64,000 nt of DNA, from positions 105,080-169,079 of the forward strand of contig NZ_SSMX01000053.1 in assembly GCF_004799515.1 (NCBI RefSeq). Reading direction: 5' to 3'. The number at the start of each line of letters is the position of its first letter. Positions within the stretch are counted from its first letter, which is position 1. This DNA is from Phenylobacterium sp. GTDB taxonomy: Bacteria > Pseudomonadota > Alphaproteobacteria > Caulobacterales > Caulobacteraceae. Positions 52,849-63,078 of this stretch are shown in pieces. Below the pieces are notes generated by a model, which was not told where the DNA came from, did no database searches, and was given only the letters and a program-made list of their open reading frames with translations. Both the position numbers and the translations under genes were made by a program.

Positions 52849-52926
52849 CCCGGAATCCGCGAACCGGGTTAGCCTAAGCGGACCGGAACGCGGCTTTCGC
52901 GCGACGCCGGAACGGTGGCGGGGATC

Positions 52927-53853
52927 GTGAAAACTCGAATCCAGATCCTGCGGGCCGTCCTGGCCCTTTCCGTCATGGCGACCGGCCCCGCCTGGTCGGC
53001 CGCCGCGAGCGGCGGCGTCACCCTTTCGGGCGCGCAACAGAAGACCCTGGGGGTCAAGACCGAGCCGCTCGCCGCCGGCCAGCACAAGGCCCAGGTGGAC
53101 GCCTTCGCCAAGGTGCTCGATCCCGGCCCGCTGGCGCAGCTCAATTCGGACCTCCTGACCGCCGTCGCCGCGGCCGAGGCCTCCCGCGCCGAAGCCGTCC
53201 GGGCCAAGACCCTGGCCACCACCGGCGGCGCGCTGGCCCGCAAGGACCAGGAGGCCGCAGAAGCCCAGGCCAAATCCGACGCGCTGAAGGTCGAGATCCT
53301 GCGCCAGCGCCTGGGTCTCGAATGGGGTCCCGGCGTCGCGCGCATGAGCGAGGCGCGCCGACAGGCCCTGGTCAGCGCCCTGTCGAAGGGCGTCGCGGCC
53401 CTGGTGCACGTGGACACCCCCTCCAACGCCGGCCAGGCCGGGGCCAGGACGGTGAAGATCGACGTCAGCGCCGACACCAGCGTCGGTGGCGTGGTGCTGG
53501 GCCCCGCCCGCGCCGCCGAGCCGCGGCTGCAGTCCTCCGGCCTGATTGTCGAGGTGACCGGCCCCTCGGCGATCCTGCTCTCCGTCGGCCTCACCCAAAG
53601 CGCCCATATCGACACCGGCAGCCCCAAGAGCGGCGTGGTGATCAAGAAGGAGTCCGTGGTCCGCTACCAAGGCTCCCTCTGGGCTTACGTCCGTCACGGC
53701 GACGCCCAGTTCGAACGCCGCCTGTTGCAGGACGAGTTGCCGGAGGACGGCGGATATTTCGTGGCCAAGGGCTTCGCGCCCGGCGAGCAGGTGGCGGTGA
53801 GCGGCGTCGCGGGCCTGTTCGCCGCCGACCTCGCCGCCGGCCAGGCGCGGTAG
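52927..53853 (+). CDS. RND efflux adaptor-like protein, exported and short
   Basis: 308 residues. An N-terminal signal (ILRAVLALSVMATGPAWSAAA) replaces the usual membrane anchor. A helical hairpin (about 65-150, AVAAAEASRAEAVRAKT...QAKSDALKVEILRQRLG) and the beta barrel (SGVVIKKESVVRYQGSLWAYV, GYFVAKGFAPGEQVAVSG) follow adaptor order. It lacks an obvious lipoyl half-motif, so it may be a divergent member. Start GTG 52927. The RND gene starts one base after its stop. Confidence 0.8.
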   Translation: MKTRIQILRAVLALSVMATGPAWSAAASGGVTLSGAQQKTLGVKTEPLAAGQHKAQVDAFAKVLDPGPLAQLNSDLLTAVAAAEASRAEAVRAKTLATTGGALARKDQEAAEAQAKSDALKVEILRQRLGLEWGPGVARMSEARRQALVSALSKGVAALVHVDTPSNAGQAGARTVKIDVSADTSVGGVVLGPARAAEPRLQSSGLIVEVTGPSAILLSVGLTQSAHIDTGSPKSGVVIKKESVVRYQGSLWAYVRHGDAQFERRLLQDELPEDGGYFVAKGFAPGEQVAVSGVAGLFAADLAAGQAR

Positions 53854-53854
53854 C

Positions 53855-56800
53855 GTGATCTCCGCCCTCGTCCGGCAGGCGCTGCGATGCCCGCGGGTGG
53901 TGATCGCCGCCGCCGCGCTGCTGCTGGTCTATGGCGCCCTCGCCGCCGGCGGCCTGAAGCAGGACCTGCTGCCGCCGCTCGCGCCGGCCTCGGCCTCGGT
54001 GGAGACCGAGGCGGCCGGCCTCGGCGCCGAGCAGGTGGAGCAGCTGGTCACCCGCACCGTCGAGAACGCCCTGATCGGCACGCCCGGCGTCGCCGACATC
54101 CATTCCACCTCGATCCCCGGCCGGTCCGTCGTGACCCTGCGGTTCCAGACCGGCGCGCAGCCGTTGCGGGTGCGCCAGGCGATCGCCGAGCGCCTGGCCC
54201 CGGTCGCCGCGGGCCTGCCGCAGGGCGTGGGCGCGCCGCGCCTGTCGCCTGCCACGGCCGGCGGCGGCGACGTGCTGAAGGTGGCGTTCACCAGCGCGAA
54301 GTTGTCGCCCATGGACCTACGCACCCTGGTCCAGTGGACCGCGCGCCCGCCGCTGCTCTCGACGCCCGGCGTCGCCGAGATTGAGGTCTATGGCGGCGAG
54401 GTGCGCCGGATCGAGGTGCGCGCCCGCGCGGGCGACCTGTCCGACAGCGATCTGGGCTACGCCGACGTCTTCGAGGCTGTGCGCCGCGCCACCGGCGTGG
54501 CCGGCGCGGGCTTCATCGATACGCCCACCCAACGCGTCTTGGTCGATCCGCATGGCCAGGCGCTGACGCCAGAGGACGTCGAGGCCGGCCAGATCCAGGT
54601 GGTGGGCAGCGCGCCCACGCGGATCAGCGATGTCGCCGACGTGGTCGACGGGCCCGCCCCGCCGGTGGGCGACGCCCAGGTGCAGGGCCGGGCGGCGGTG
54701 GTGCTGCGCATCCGCGCCCAGATGGGCGCCAACCCCCTCGACACCACCCGCGCCGTCGAAGCCAAGCTGGCCCTGCTGCGCCCGGTCTTGCAGGCTGAGG
54801 GCGTCACAACGGACCTGTCCATCGACCGTCCGGCCAGTTTCATCACCGCGGGCCTGAGCGGCCTGACCCGAGACCTCGTGATCGGCGCGATCCTGGCGGC
54901 GGTGCTGCTGGTCCTGGCGCTGCGCGACTGGCGGGCCGCCATCGTCGCCCTCTTGAGCCTGCCGCTGTCGTTGGCCGCGGCCTTGACCGTGCTCAGCCTG
55001 CTGGGCTGGACGCTGAACGTCATGACCCTGGGCGGTCTCGTCCTGGCGCTAGGGCTGGTGCTGGACGACGCGGTTATCGACTTCGACCACCTGCTGAACC
55101 GCCTGCGCGACGCCGAATTCCACGACGGCTCGCGGTCCGAGGCCTTGCTGCGGGCGTCGATCGAGGTGCGCGAGCCGGTGCTCTACGCCACGGCGCTGAT
55201 CGTGGTGGGCCTGCTGCCGGTCTATGTCATCCCGGGCGTCGCCGGCGCCCTGCTCGCCCCCTTGGCGACCGCGGTGATCGCCGCCCTCGTCGCCTCGCTC
55301 CTGGTCGCCATGCTGGTGACGCCGGCGCTCGCCCTGATGTTCCTCGGCCATGTGCGCCCCGATCACGAGCCCCCCGTCCTGCACCGGCTGAAGCAGGGCT
55401 ACGACGGCGCGCTGGCCGGGGTGATGCGCATCGGGGCCGGATGGATCTGGCTGGCGAGCCTGGCGCTGGTGCTGGTCGCCGGCTTCGCCTTCGCGGCCTT
55501 CCGCCTGGAGTTCTTGCCACCCTTTCACAGCGGCCACCTGACCGCCGAACTTAGCGGCCCGGCTTCGACCTCCATCTCGGCGATGCAGGATTACGGGCGG
55601 CGGATGACGCGGGATCTGCTGGCGATCCCGCAGGTCGCCACGGTCTCCCAGCTCACCGGCCGCGCCGAGACGGGGATCGATCCATCCGGGCCGGAGCACG
55701 CCCTCTTCGACATCGAGCTTAAGCCCGGCCTCTCGGATAGCGCCCAGGACGCCGCGGAGCGGAAGATCCGCGCAGCCCTCGAGCGCTACACCGGCTTCCA
55801 CGCCGACGTCCGCTCGCGCTTCGCCAGCGAGGTCACCGGCCCCGAGCGGCGCGGCCAGGTCGAGGTGCGGATTTCCGGCGACGACCTCGACGCCCTGGAC
55901 GCCACCGCGGCCAAGGTGGCGATGGCGCTGGCCGGCGTTCCGGGCGCACGCCACGTCACCGCGCCCATCGCCGCCGCCGCGCCCGCCGTCCGCGTCGACC
56001 TGAACTTCCAGCGCCTGGCGATCTATGGCCTGTCCGCCGCCGACGTGCTCGACACCGTCCAGACCGCCTTCGAGGGCCGCCGCGCCGCCCAGGTCTACGA
56101 CAAGGGCCGCGCCGTCGACATCGTGGTCACCGCCCAGACCGATCTGCGCAAGGACCCGGACGGCGCCGGCGACCTGCTGCTGCGGTCGAGCTCGGGCGTC
56201 TCCGCGCCGTTGAAGACCGTGGCCAACGTCTATCTCTCCGAGACCCGCGGCGCGATCGAGCATGATGGCGGGGTGCGCCGGCAGTCGGTGTTCGCCGACG
56301 GCGTGGGCGACGAGCGCGCCTTCATCCGCGAGGCCCAGGCGCGCGTCGCCAAGGCCGTGACGCTGCCGCCCGGCGTCTACCTCGACTTCGTGTCGGTGAA
56401 CTCCGGCGAGTTGGGCGGCGGGAACGCGCTGACTGGGATCGCGCTCGCCGCCGTAGGCATGCTGGCCCTCCTGGGGTTCGCCTTCGGGTCCGCCCGGGCG
56501 GGGGTGCTGGTGCTGGGATCCACCGCCTTCGCCTTCGTCGGCGGGGCCGCGGTGGTGGCCCTGACCGGCGGGGTGCTGTCGTTGGGCGCGCTGGCGGGAT
56601 TCGTCGCCCTGTTCGGGATTTCGGCGCGCGCGGCGATCCTGCTGGTCTCGCGGGTGGAGGACCTCGTGGTGGCCCGCGCCCGGCCCTGGACGGCGGAGAC
56701 CGTCCGGCTGGCGGCCCGCCAGCGGCTCTGGCCCATCGTCACCAGCGCGCTCCTGGTCAGCGCGGCGCTGGCGCCCATGGCCCTGGATGCGGGACGGCCG

Positions 56801-56959
56801 GGCATGGAGCTGCTGGGCCCGATGGCGCAGGTGATCATCGGCGGCCTGGTGACGTGCACCCTCCTGGGACTCTTGCTCCTGCCGCCGCTGGCCCTTTCCG
56901 CCTGGCGCCCGCCGGCGGCCTCCGCGCCGGCCGCGCCCACCGTTCCAGAGGCGACATGA
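53855..56959 (+). CDS. RND-family efflux pump inner-membrane protein (first pump)
   Basis: 1034 residues. N-terminal helix followed by the porter domain, with a 12-helix membrane domain: GAILAAVLLVLALRDWRAAIVALLSLP, VMTLGGLVLALGLVLDDAVID (the TM4-type motif with two aspartates), and the second half around GFAFGSARAGVLVLGSTAFAFVGG. The GLVLDDAVID pattern resembles heavy-metal or related RND proteins. Substrate unknown. It sits between its adaptor and an outer-membrane gene. Confidence 0.9.
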   Translation: MISALVRQALRCPRVVIAAAALLLVYGALAAGGLKQDLLPPLAPASASVETEAAGLGAEQVEQLVTRTVENALIGTPGVADIHSTSIPGRSVVTLRFQTGAQPLRVRQAIAERLAPVAAGLPQGVGAPRLSPATAGGGDVLKVAFTSAKLSPMDLRTLVQWTARPPLLSTPGVAEIEVYGGEVRRIEVRARAGDLSDSDLGYADVFEAVRRATGVAGAGFIDTPTQRVLVDPHGQALTPEDVEAGQIQVVGSAPTRISDVADVVDGPAPPVGDAQVQGRAAVVLRIRAQMGANPLDTTRAVEAKLALLRPVLQAEGVTTDLSIDRPASFITAGLSGLTRDLVIGAILAAVLLVLALRDWRAAIVALLSLPLSLAAALTVLSLLGWTLNVMTLGGLVLALGLVLDDAVIDFDHLLNRLRDAEFHDGSRSEALLRASIEVREPVLYATALIVVGLLPVYVIPGVAGALLAPLATAVIAALVASLLVAMLVTPALALMFLGHVRPDHEPPVLHRLKQGYDGALAGVMRIGAGWIWLASLALVLVAGFAFAAFRLEFLPPFHSGHLTAELSGPASTSISAMQDYGRRMTRDLLAIPQVATVSQLTGRAETGIDPSGPEHALFDIELKPGLSDSAQDAAERKIRAALERYTGFHADVRSRFASEVTGPERRGQVEVRISGDDLDALDATAAKVAMALAGVPGARHVTAPIAAAAPAVRVDLNFQRLAIYGLSAADVLDTVQTAFEGRRAAQVYDKGRAVDIVVTAQTDLRKDPDGAGDLLLRSSSGVSAPLKTVANVYLSETRGAIEHDGGVRRQSVFADGVGDERAFIREAQARVAKAVTLPPGVYLDFVSVNSGELGGGNALTGIALAAVGMLALLGFAFGSARAGVLVLGSTAFAFVGGAAVVALTGGVLSLGALAGFVALFGISARAAILLVSRVEDLVVARARPWTAETVRLAARQRLWPIVTSALLVSAALAPMALDAGRPGMELLGPMAQVIIGGLVTCTLLGLLLLPPLALSAWRPPAASAPAAPTVPEAT

Positions 56960-57095
56960 GGCCGCCACGATCCCGCCTTCGCCAGGGCGCAGGAGGTGGC
57001 GCGCGGAGGTCAGTCGGCTGGCGCCGCGCCAGCGGATCGCGGTATTCTGCGCCGCCAGTTGGCTGCGGGCCGCCGGACAAACGAGGGACCTTCGC

Positions 57096-58571
57096 TTGAT
57101 CTCCCGAACGCGCAGGACGGCGATGTTGCGGGCTGCGCCGATCGCGTTGCTGAGCGCGCTGTCCGCCGGCTGCGCGGCGGGCCCGAACTACACACCGCCG
57201 GCGCCGCCCAAGGTCTCGGAATTCGTCGCGTCCCAGCCGACCCAGACCAGCCAGGTCGCCGATCCGGCCGGCGCGGCCCAGACCTTCGACGCGGGCAAGA
57301 CCCTGCCGGCGGAATGGTGGCGCCTCTTCGCCTCGCCGCAGATCGACGCCCTGGTGAAGGAGGCGATCGCCAACAACCCCGACCTCGCCGCCGCCCAGAG
57401 CGCGCTGGCGCAAAGCCGCGAGCTGCTGCGCGTCCAGCGCGCCGCCTACCTGCCGACGGTGGACGCGAGCTTCAACGGCTCGCGCAACAAGACCTCGGCG
57501 GTCATCGCCCCGGTGCTGGCCGACAACGCCTCGATCTACAACCTCTACACGGCGCAGGTGGCGATCTCCTACGTCCCCGACGTATTTGGCGGGGTCCGGC
57601 GGCAGGTCGAGGCCGCCAAGGCGCAGGTGCAGGCGGCGAACGCCCAGGTCGACGCGGCCTACCTGACGCTGACCTCCAATGTGGTCCAGACGGCGCTGCA
57701 GGTGGCGAGCCTGCGCGGCCAGATCGCCGCCAACCAGGACATCATCGCCGCGGAGACCAAGCTGCTCGACATCCTGCGCCTGCAGGAGCGCGTGGGCGAG
57801 GTCTCGGCGGCTGAGGTCGCCGCCCAGGAAAGCGCGCTCGCCCAAGCCCAGCAGGCCGTGCCGCCGCTCACCCGCCAGCTCGCCACGGAGAAGGACCTGC
57901 TGGCGATCCTGCTCGGGCGCTATCCATCCGAAGGTCCAGCCGTGGACCTCGACATCGCGAGCCTGCAGCTGCCGCAGAACATCCCGGTGAGCGTGCCGGC
58001 GGCGCTGGCGCAGCACCGCCCCGACGTCCGCGCCGCCGAAGCCAACCTGCACCAGGCCAGCGCCAACATCGGGGTCGCCGCCGCCGCGCGCCTGCCCAGC
58101 TTCAACCTCACCGCCAACGGCGGCAGCAACGCCGACCGGATCGCGCAGCTGACGTCGGCGCCGAACGGCTTCTGGAGTCTCGCGGCGGGCGTCGCGCAGC
58201 CGATCTTCCACGGCGGCGCCCTGCTCCACCAGCAGCGCGCCGCCGAAGCCGCCTACGCCCAGGCGCTGGCGCAGTACCGCAGCACCTCTCTGTCGGCTTT
58301 CCAGGGGGTGGCCGACGCCCTGCAGGCGCTGCAGATCGACGCCGACGCCCTGCAACTGGCGGTGAACGCGGATCGCGCCGCAGCGCGCACCCTGCAGCTG
58401 ACCGAGGCCCGCGAACGCTCCGGCGAGGTCAGCGCCGCGGCGCTCTACACCGCCCAGCAGGCGGCCCAGCAGAGCCGCATCGCCCTGATCCAGGCCCGCA
58501 CCAGCCGCTTCACCGACACCGTGGCGCTGTTCCAAGCGCTGGGCGCTGGTCCTTGGTCGGCGACGTCCTGA
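57096..58571 (+). CDS. NodT-family RND outer membrane efflux lipoprotein
   Basis: About 491 residues. Lipobox ALSAGCAAGPNY. The two TolC-like halves have LPAEWWRLFASPQIDALVKEAI, VAISYVPDVFGGVRRQVEAAK, VPAALAQHRPDVRAAEANL and LAAGVAQPIFHGGALLHQQ. TTG 57096 has GAGGGA at good spacing and gives a more positive signal peptide; ATG 57123 is an alternative. It ends 14 bases before the convergent second RND gene, making it shared in principle by both pumps. Confidence 0.9.
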   Translation: MISRTRRTAMLRAAPIALLSALSAGCAAGPNYTPPAPPKVSEFVASQPTQTSQVADPAGAAQTFDAGKTLPAEWWRLFASPQIDALVKEAIANNPDLAAAQSALAQSRELLRVQRAAYLPTVDASFNGSRNKTSAVIAPVLADNASIYNLYTAQVAISYVPDVFGGVRRQVEAAKAQVQAANAQVDAAYLTLTSNVVQTALQVASLRGQIAANQDIIAAETKLLDILRLQERVGEVSAAEVAAQESALAQAQQAVPPLTRQLATEKDLLAILLGRYPSEGPAVDLDIASLQLPQNIPVSVPAALAQHRPDVRAAEANLHQASANIGVAAAARLPSFNLTANGGSNADRIAQLTSAPNGFWSLAAGVAQPIFHGGALLHQQRAAEAAYAQALAQYRSTSLSAFQGVADALQALQIDADALQLAVNADRAAARTLQLTEARERSGEVSAAALYTAQQAAQQSRIALIQARTSRFTDTVALFQALGAGPWSATS

Positions 58572-58584
58572 GCCCCTTCGACCG

Positions 58585-61500
58585 CTAAGGCGCCTCGGCC
58601 TCGGGAACGGCTCCGCCCTCAGGCTCGGCCTGGCGATAGTTCAGGCCGCGACGCGAGAAGACGTCGATCAGCACCGGCAGGACCACCAGCACCAGGGCCG
58701 GCGCCAGCAGCATGCCGCCCACCACCACGAGCGCCAGCGGCCTCTGCACCTGCGAGCCGATCGCCGTCGACAACGCCGCGGGTAGGAGCCCGACGCAGGC
58801 GGCGATGCTGGTCATGGCCACGGGCCGCAGCTGGGTCTCGCAGGCCCGCAGCAAGGCCGCATCGCGGGGAAAGCCCGCGCCCACCAGGCGGTTGAACGAC
58901 GACAGCACGATGATCCCATTCATCACCGAAATGCCGAACAGGCCGATGAAGCCGATCGCCGCGGAAATGCTGAGCGGCGTCTGGGTGACGAACAGCGCCA
59001 GCACGCCGCCGATCATCGCCATCGGCATGACGCTGGCCGCCAGCAAGGTGTCGCTGAGACGCGAGAAGTTCAGGAACAACAGGAGGCCGATCAGCAGCAG
59101 GCTCAAGGGCACGACGACCTCTAGCCGGGTCAGCGCGCTCTGCAGTTCGCCGAGCTCGCCCACCCATTCCAGGTGATAGCCGCCCGGCACCTTGACCTTG
59201 TCGGCGACCGCGCGCTGGGCCTCCAGAACCGCCCCGCCCAGGTCGCGGCCCCGGACGCTGAACTTGATCGGGATGTAGCGCTCCTGGTTCTCGCGGTAGA
59301 CGAAGGCCGCGCCGGAGACCAGCCGCACGTCGGCGACGTCGGCCAGCGGCACCTGCACCACCCCGCCGTTCGGGTTGGTCGCGCCGATCGGCAGGTTGCG
59401 GATCGCCTCCAGATCGCCGCGGTCCTCGGGCTGCAGGCGCACGACGATCGGGAAGTTGCGGTCGCTGCCCTGCTCGTAGAAGTTCCCGGCCGACTGTCCG
59501 CCGATCGCCGCCTGGATCGTCGAATTGATGTCTCCCGGCGCGAGGCCGTATCGCGCGGCCTTGGCGCGGTCGATCTGGATCTGGACCGTGGGCTGGCCCA
59601 GGCTGGTCAGCACGGCCAGGTCGGTGATGCCGGGCACCTTGGCCATGGTGTCCTTGATCTGCTCGGCGGTGGACTGCAGCGCGATCAGATCCGGCCCGAA
59701 CAGCTTCACCGAATTCTCGCCCTTCACGCCTGAAGCGGCCTCCTCGACGTTGTCCTGGATGTTCTGCGAGAAGTTGAAGTCGACTCCGGGAAACTGCGAC
59801 TCCAGGGCCTCGTCGAGCGCCTTGGTCAGCTTGGCCTTGTCCATGCCGTGCGGCCAGGTGTTGAACGGCTTCAGCGGCACGAAGAACTCGGTGTTGAAGA
59901 AGCCGGTGGAGTCGGTGCCGTCGTCCGGGCGGCCATGCTGCGAGACCACGGTCTCGACCTCCGGGAACTGGCCGATCACCTGGCGCATGCGGTTGACCGC
60001 CGCGTCGCCGGCCTCCAGCGAGATCGCCGCGGGCATGGTGGCGCGGATCCAGAAGTTGCCCTCCTCCAGGTGCGGCAGGAACTCGAGCCCCAGGGTGCGC
60101 CCGGCCAGGAGGGCCACGACCAGCATCAGGCCGGCCCCGCCCAGCGTCAGGATGCGGTTGGCGAGCGCGAAGCGCAGCACCGGCCGGTAGAGGTTGCGCA
60201 AGCCCCGCACCACCACCGTGTCGGTCTCGTTGACCTTCTCCGGCAACAGGATGGCGCTGAGCGCCGGCGACACCGTGAAGGTGGCGATCAGGCCGCCGGC
60301 GATGGCGTAGGCGTAGGTCTGGGCCATCGGCCCGAAGATGTGACCTTCGACACCGGTCAGGGTGAACAGGGGCACGAAGCTGGCGGTGATGATCGCCGCG
60401 GAAAAGAAGATCGCCTTGTTCACCTCGGCCGCGGCGTCGGCGATGGTGGTCAGCTCCCGCGAGGACGCGGCGCGTGGGCTGTCGGCGGGGGGCGGCGTCC
60501 GGGGTTCGGCCAAGTGCCGGTAGATGTTCTCGACCATGATCACGGTCGCATCGACCACCAGGCCGAAGTCGATGGCGCCGACCGACAACAGATTCGCGGA
60601 TTCACCGCGTAGGATCATGATCAGCACGGCGAAGAACAGCGCGAAGGGCACCGTCGCCGAGACGATCAGCGCGGTCCGGAAATTGCCCAGGAATATCCAC
60701 TGCACCAGGAAGATCAGCACGATCCCGAACAGCATATTGTCCAGCACCGTGTGGGTGGTCACCGCGATCAGGTCGCTGCGGTCGTAGATCTTCTCGATCC
60801 TGACGCCCGGCGGCAGGATGCCGCTGGAATTGAGCAGCTTCACCTCGTCCTCGACGGCGCGGATGGTCGGCATGCTCTTCTCGCCGCGCTGCATCAGGAC
60901 GATGCCCTCGACGATGTCGTCGTCGCGGTCCTGGCCGGCGACGCCCAGGCGCGGCAGGTGGCCGATGCTGACCTCAGCCACGTCGCTCAGCATGACCGGC
61001 GAGCCGTTCGGGCTGGCGATCATGGTGTTGCGCAGCTGGTCAACCGACTGGATCAGGCCGATGCCGCGGACGATGGCGGCCTGCGGGCCGAAGTTCACGG
61101 TCTGGCCGCCGACGTTGACGTTGCTGTTGCCGATGACCTGGATCACCTGCGGCAGGGTCAGGCCGTGAGCGACCAGCTTGGCCTTGTCGATGGTGACGTC
61201 GTAGGTCTTGGTCTTGCCGCCCCAGCCGGTGACGTCGATGACCCCTGGCACCGCCTTGAACCGCCGCTGCAGCACCCAGTCCTGCAGGGTCTTCAGGTCG
61301 GTCACCGAGTAGCCCTTCGGCCCGGTCAGGCGATAGCGGTAGATCTCCCCGATCGGGCTCGTCGGCGAGACCTGCGGACTGGCGCCGTTGGGCAACGGGG
61401 CGAGCTGCGACAGGCGGTTGATCACCCGCTGCTCGGCTTGGTCGTAGGTGAAGTCGTAGGTGAACTGCACCTTCACGTCGGAGAGGCCGAACAGCGAGAT

Positions 61501-61749
61501 GGTGCGGATCGTCTTGACGTGCGGGATGCCTGCCAGCTGCACCTCGATAGGGATGGTCACATAGCGCTCGACCTCCTCCGCCGACTGGCCGGTGCTCTGG
61601 GTGACGATGTCGACCAGCGGCGGCACCGGATCGGGATAGGCCTCGATGTTGAGCTGGCGGAAGGCGAAGACGCCGGCGACCACCATGGCTCCCAGCAGCA
61701 GGAGCATCAGCCCCCGTTGCCGCAGGGCGAAGGCGATGACCCCGTTCAT
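58585..61749 (-). CDS. CzcA/CusA-type heavy-metal RND efflux pump (second pump)
   Basis: 1054 residues. HME features are QLNIEAYPDPVPPLVDI, FGLSDVKVQFTYDFTYDQAE, EIYRYRLTGPKGYS and the TM4 motif LLSVGAIDFGLVVDATVIMVEN (DFGxxxDA). The Asp pair there is the proton relay of Co/Zn/Cd-type pumps rather than the CusA type. The second half has SLSLLLIGLLLFLNFSRL and IGFIGLFGISVMNGIIVLSSFNRL. The metal is not identified. It is 4 bases downstream of its adaptor gene. Confidence 0.92.
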   Translation of the reverse strand: MNGVIAFALRQRGLMLLLLGAMVVAGVFAFRQLNIEAYPDPVPPLVDIVTQSTGQSAEEVERYVTIPIEVQLAGIPHVKTIRTISLFGLSDVKVQFTYDFTYDQAEQRVINRLSQLAPLPNGASPQVSPTSPIGEIYRYRLTGPKGYSVTDLKTLQDWVLQRRFKAVPGVIDVTGWGGKTKTYDVTIDKAKLVAHGLTLPQVIQVIGNSNVNVGGQTVNFGPQAAIVRGIGLIQSVDQLRNTMIASPNGSPVMLSDVAEVSIGHLPRLGVAGQDRDDDIVEGIVLMQRGEKSMPTIRAVEDEVKLLNSSGILPPGVRIEKIYDRSDLIAVTTHTVLDNMLFGIVLIFLVQWIFLGNFRTALIVSATVPFALFFAVLIMILRGESANLLSVGAIDFGLVVDATVIMVENIYRHLAEPRTPPPADSPRAASSRELTTIADAAAEVNKAIFFSAAIITASFVPLFTLTGVEGHIFGPMAQTYAYAIAGGLIATFTVSPALSAILLPEKVNETDTVVVRGLRNLYRPVLRFALANRILTLGGAGLMLVVALLAGRTLGLEFLPHLEEGNFWIRATMPAAISLEAGDAAVNRMRQVIGQFPEVETVVSQHGRPDDGTDSTGFFNTEFFVPLKPFNTWPHGMDKAKLTKALDEALESQFPGVDFNFSQNIQDNVEEAASGVKGENSVKLFGPDLIALQSTAEQIKDTMAKVPGITDLAVLTSLGQPTVQIQIDRAKAARYGLAPGDINSTIQAAIGGQSAGNFYEQGSDRNFPIVVRLQPEDRGDLEAIRNLPIGATNPNGGVVQVPLADVADVRLVSGAAFVYRENQERYIPIKFSVRGRDLGGAVLEAQRAVADKVKVPGGYHLEWVGELGELQSALTRLEVVVPLSLLLIGLLLFLNFSRLSDTLLAASVMPMAMIGGVLALFVTQTPLSISAAIGFIGLFGISVMNGIIVLSSFNRLVGAGFPRDAALLRACETQLRPVAMTSIAACVGLLPAALSTAIGSQVQRPLALVVVGGMLLAPALVLVVLPVLIDVFSRRGLNYRQAEPEGGAVPEAEAP

Positions 61750-61753
61750 GGCC

Positions 61754-62983
61754 TCAGTCGCCCCGGACGGCGCGGTCGATGAACAGCGAGCCGCTAGTGA
61801 CGACCAGCTCGCCGGGACGCAGGCCGGAGAGGACCTCCACCTCGCCGCCTGTGGTGCGCCCGGTGGTCACCTGGCGCAGCGCCACGCTGCGGTCGGCGGC
61901 GCGCGCCACCCAGACGCGGGCGGCGTCGCCTTCATAGATCACCGCGTCCGCCGGCACGGCCACCGAGGTGCGGGTCTCCCCGGTGGTCAGGCTGAAGTCG
62001 GCGAACATCTCAGGCTTCAGCCGCTCGCCGGGGTTGGCGACAGTGGCGCGCACGGCGACGCGGCGGGTGACCGGGTCGACGCTGGGCGCGACGAAATCCA
62101 GCCGCCCGGCGAAGGTCTGTCCCGGCAGCGCGGTGACGGTCATCTCGACCGCCTGGCCGACCCGGGCCGCCGGAGCCTGGGCTTCGCGCAGGTTGCCCAC
62201 CAGCCAGACCTTCGACAGGTCGCTGACCACGAAGGCCGCGGCGGTCCCGCCGTTGGTCAGGCTGGCGATGGTCTGACCGGCGTTGACATTGCGCTGCATC
62301 ACCACGCCGGCGCGCGGCGCGCGCACGATGGTCTCGCGCCGGAGCGCGGCCGCGGGGCGGCCCGCGAGCGCATCCATTTCGGCGTCGGAGAGGCCCAGGA
62401 TGCGCAGGCGGTCGCGGGTCGCGCGATAGGCGGCCTGGGCGTTGATGAGGTCGGTCTGGCTCTGTTGCCAGTCCTTCAGGGCCGCGCCGTGGGCGTCGTA
62501 GAGTTCGTGCTGGCGCGCCTCGGCGGCGGTGGCGAGCTTCACTTGGGCGGCGGTGGTGGCGAGGTCGCTCTGGCCCTGGGCGATCTCCTGGGCGTCGACG
62601 GCGAACAGCGGCGCGCCGGCGGCGACCCGGTCGCCGAGACGGACGAAGACGCGGGTCACCTGCCCGGAATAGGGCGAGTAGACGCTGGTCGTCAGGTCGT
62701 CGTCGACGGCGATCTTGCCGTCGGTGGCCGCGACGTCGGCGAAGGCCTTCGGCTGGGCCGCCCGCAGGGTCAGCGACTGCCACTGCCGCTCGGTGATCCG
62801 CAACGATGTGGGGCTCGCCGCAGCGGCGGACGGCGCGGGCGGCGCGGCGCGGCCGCGAAGGAGCGCGCCCACGCCCAGCACCACGAGCACGGCCAGGACG
62901 CAGAGGCCCAGCAGGCCCCACTGGGCGCTAGGCGGCAACCGCCGCGCCCGGCCCAAGCGGCCGTCACCTGAAGTCTCGCTCAT
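61754..62983 (-). CDS. CzcB-type RND membrane fusion protein (second pump)
   Basis: 409 residues. Cytoplasmic N-terminus, then a membrane helix (WGLLGLCVLAVLVVLGVGALL). The adaptor domains show YSPYSGQVTRVFVRLGDRVAAGAPLF, a helical hairpin (about 135-185), and VRAPRAGVVMQRNVNAGQTIASL. Barrel and membrane-proximal domains follow (KVWLVGNLREAQ, GEVEVLSGLRPGELVVTSG). It works with the RND protein encoded 4 bases downstream. The 63063-63078 palindrome lies upstream. Confidence 0.92.
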   Translation of the reverse strand: MSETSGDGRLGRARRLPPSAQWGLLGLCVLAVLVVLGVGALLRGRAAPPAPSAAAASPTSLRITERQWQSLTLRAAQPKAFADVAATDGKIAVDDDLTTSVYSPYSGQVTRVFVRLGDRVAAGAPLFAVDAQEIAQGQSDLATTAAQVKLATAAEARQHELYDAHGAALKDWQQSQTDLINAQAAYRATRDRLRILGLSDAEMDALAGRPAAALRRETIVRAPRAGVVMQRNVNAGQTIASLTNGGTAAAFVVSDLSKVWLVGNLREAQAPAARVGQAVEMTVTALPGQTFAGRLDFVAPSVDPVTRRVAVRATVANPGERLKPEMFADFSLTTGETRTSVAVPADAVIYEGDAARVWVARAADRSVALRQVTTGRTTGGEVEVLSGLRPGELVVTSGSLFIDRAVRGD

Positions 62984-63062
62984 CCGCCCTCGACCCGGCG
63001 CTGGCTGGAACTGCCGGAGGGCGGCAACTGACGCTCAATTGCGGAGCTTTCGTGGCCCGTAA

Positions 63063-63078
63063 TGTGTCAACTGACACA
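63063..63078. promoter_or_regulatory. Palindromic operator upstream of the second RND operon
   Basis: TGTGTCA-AC-TGACACA has perfect 7-bp arms, 80 bases before the adaptor start. A related half-matching element GGCAACTGACGC lies at 63023-63034 (compare GTCAACTGACAC), 43 bases away, about four helical turns. It fits a dimeric repressor, but no regulator gene is adjacent within the window. Confidence 0.6.
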
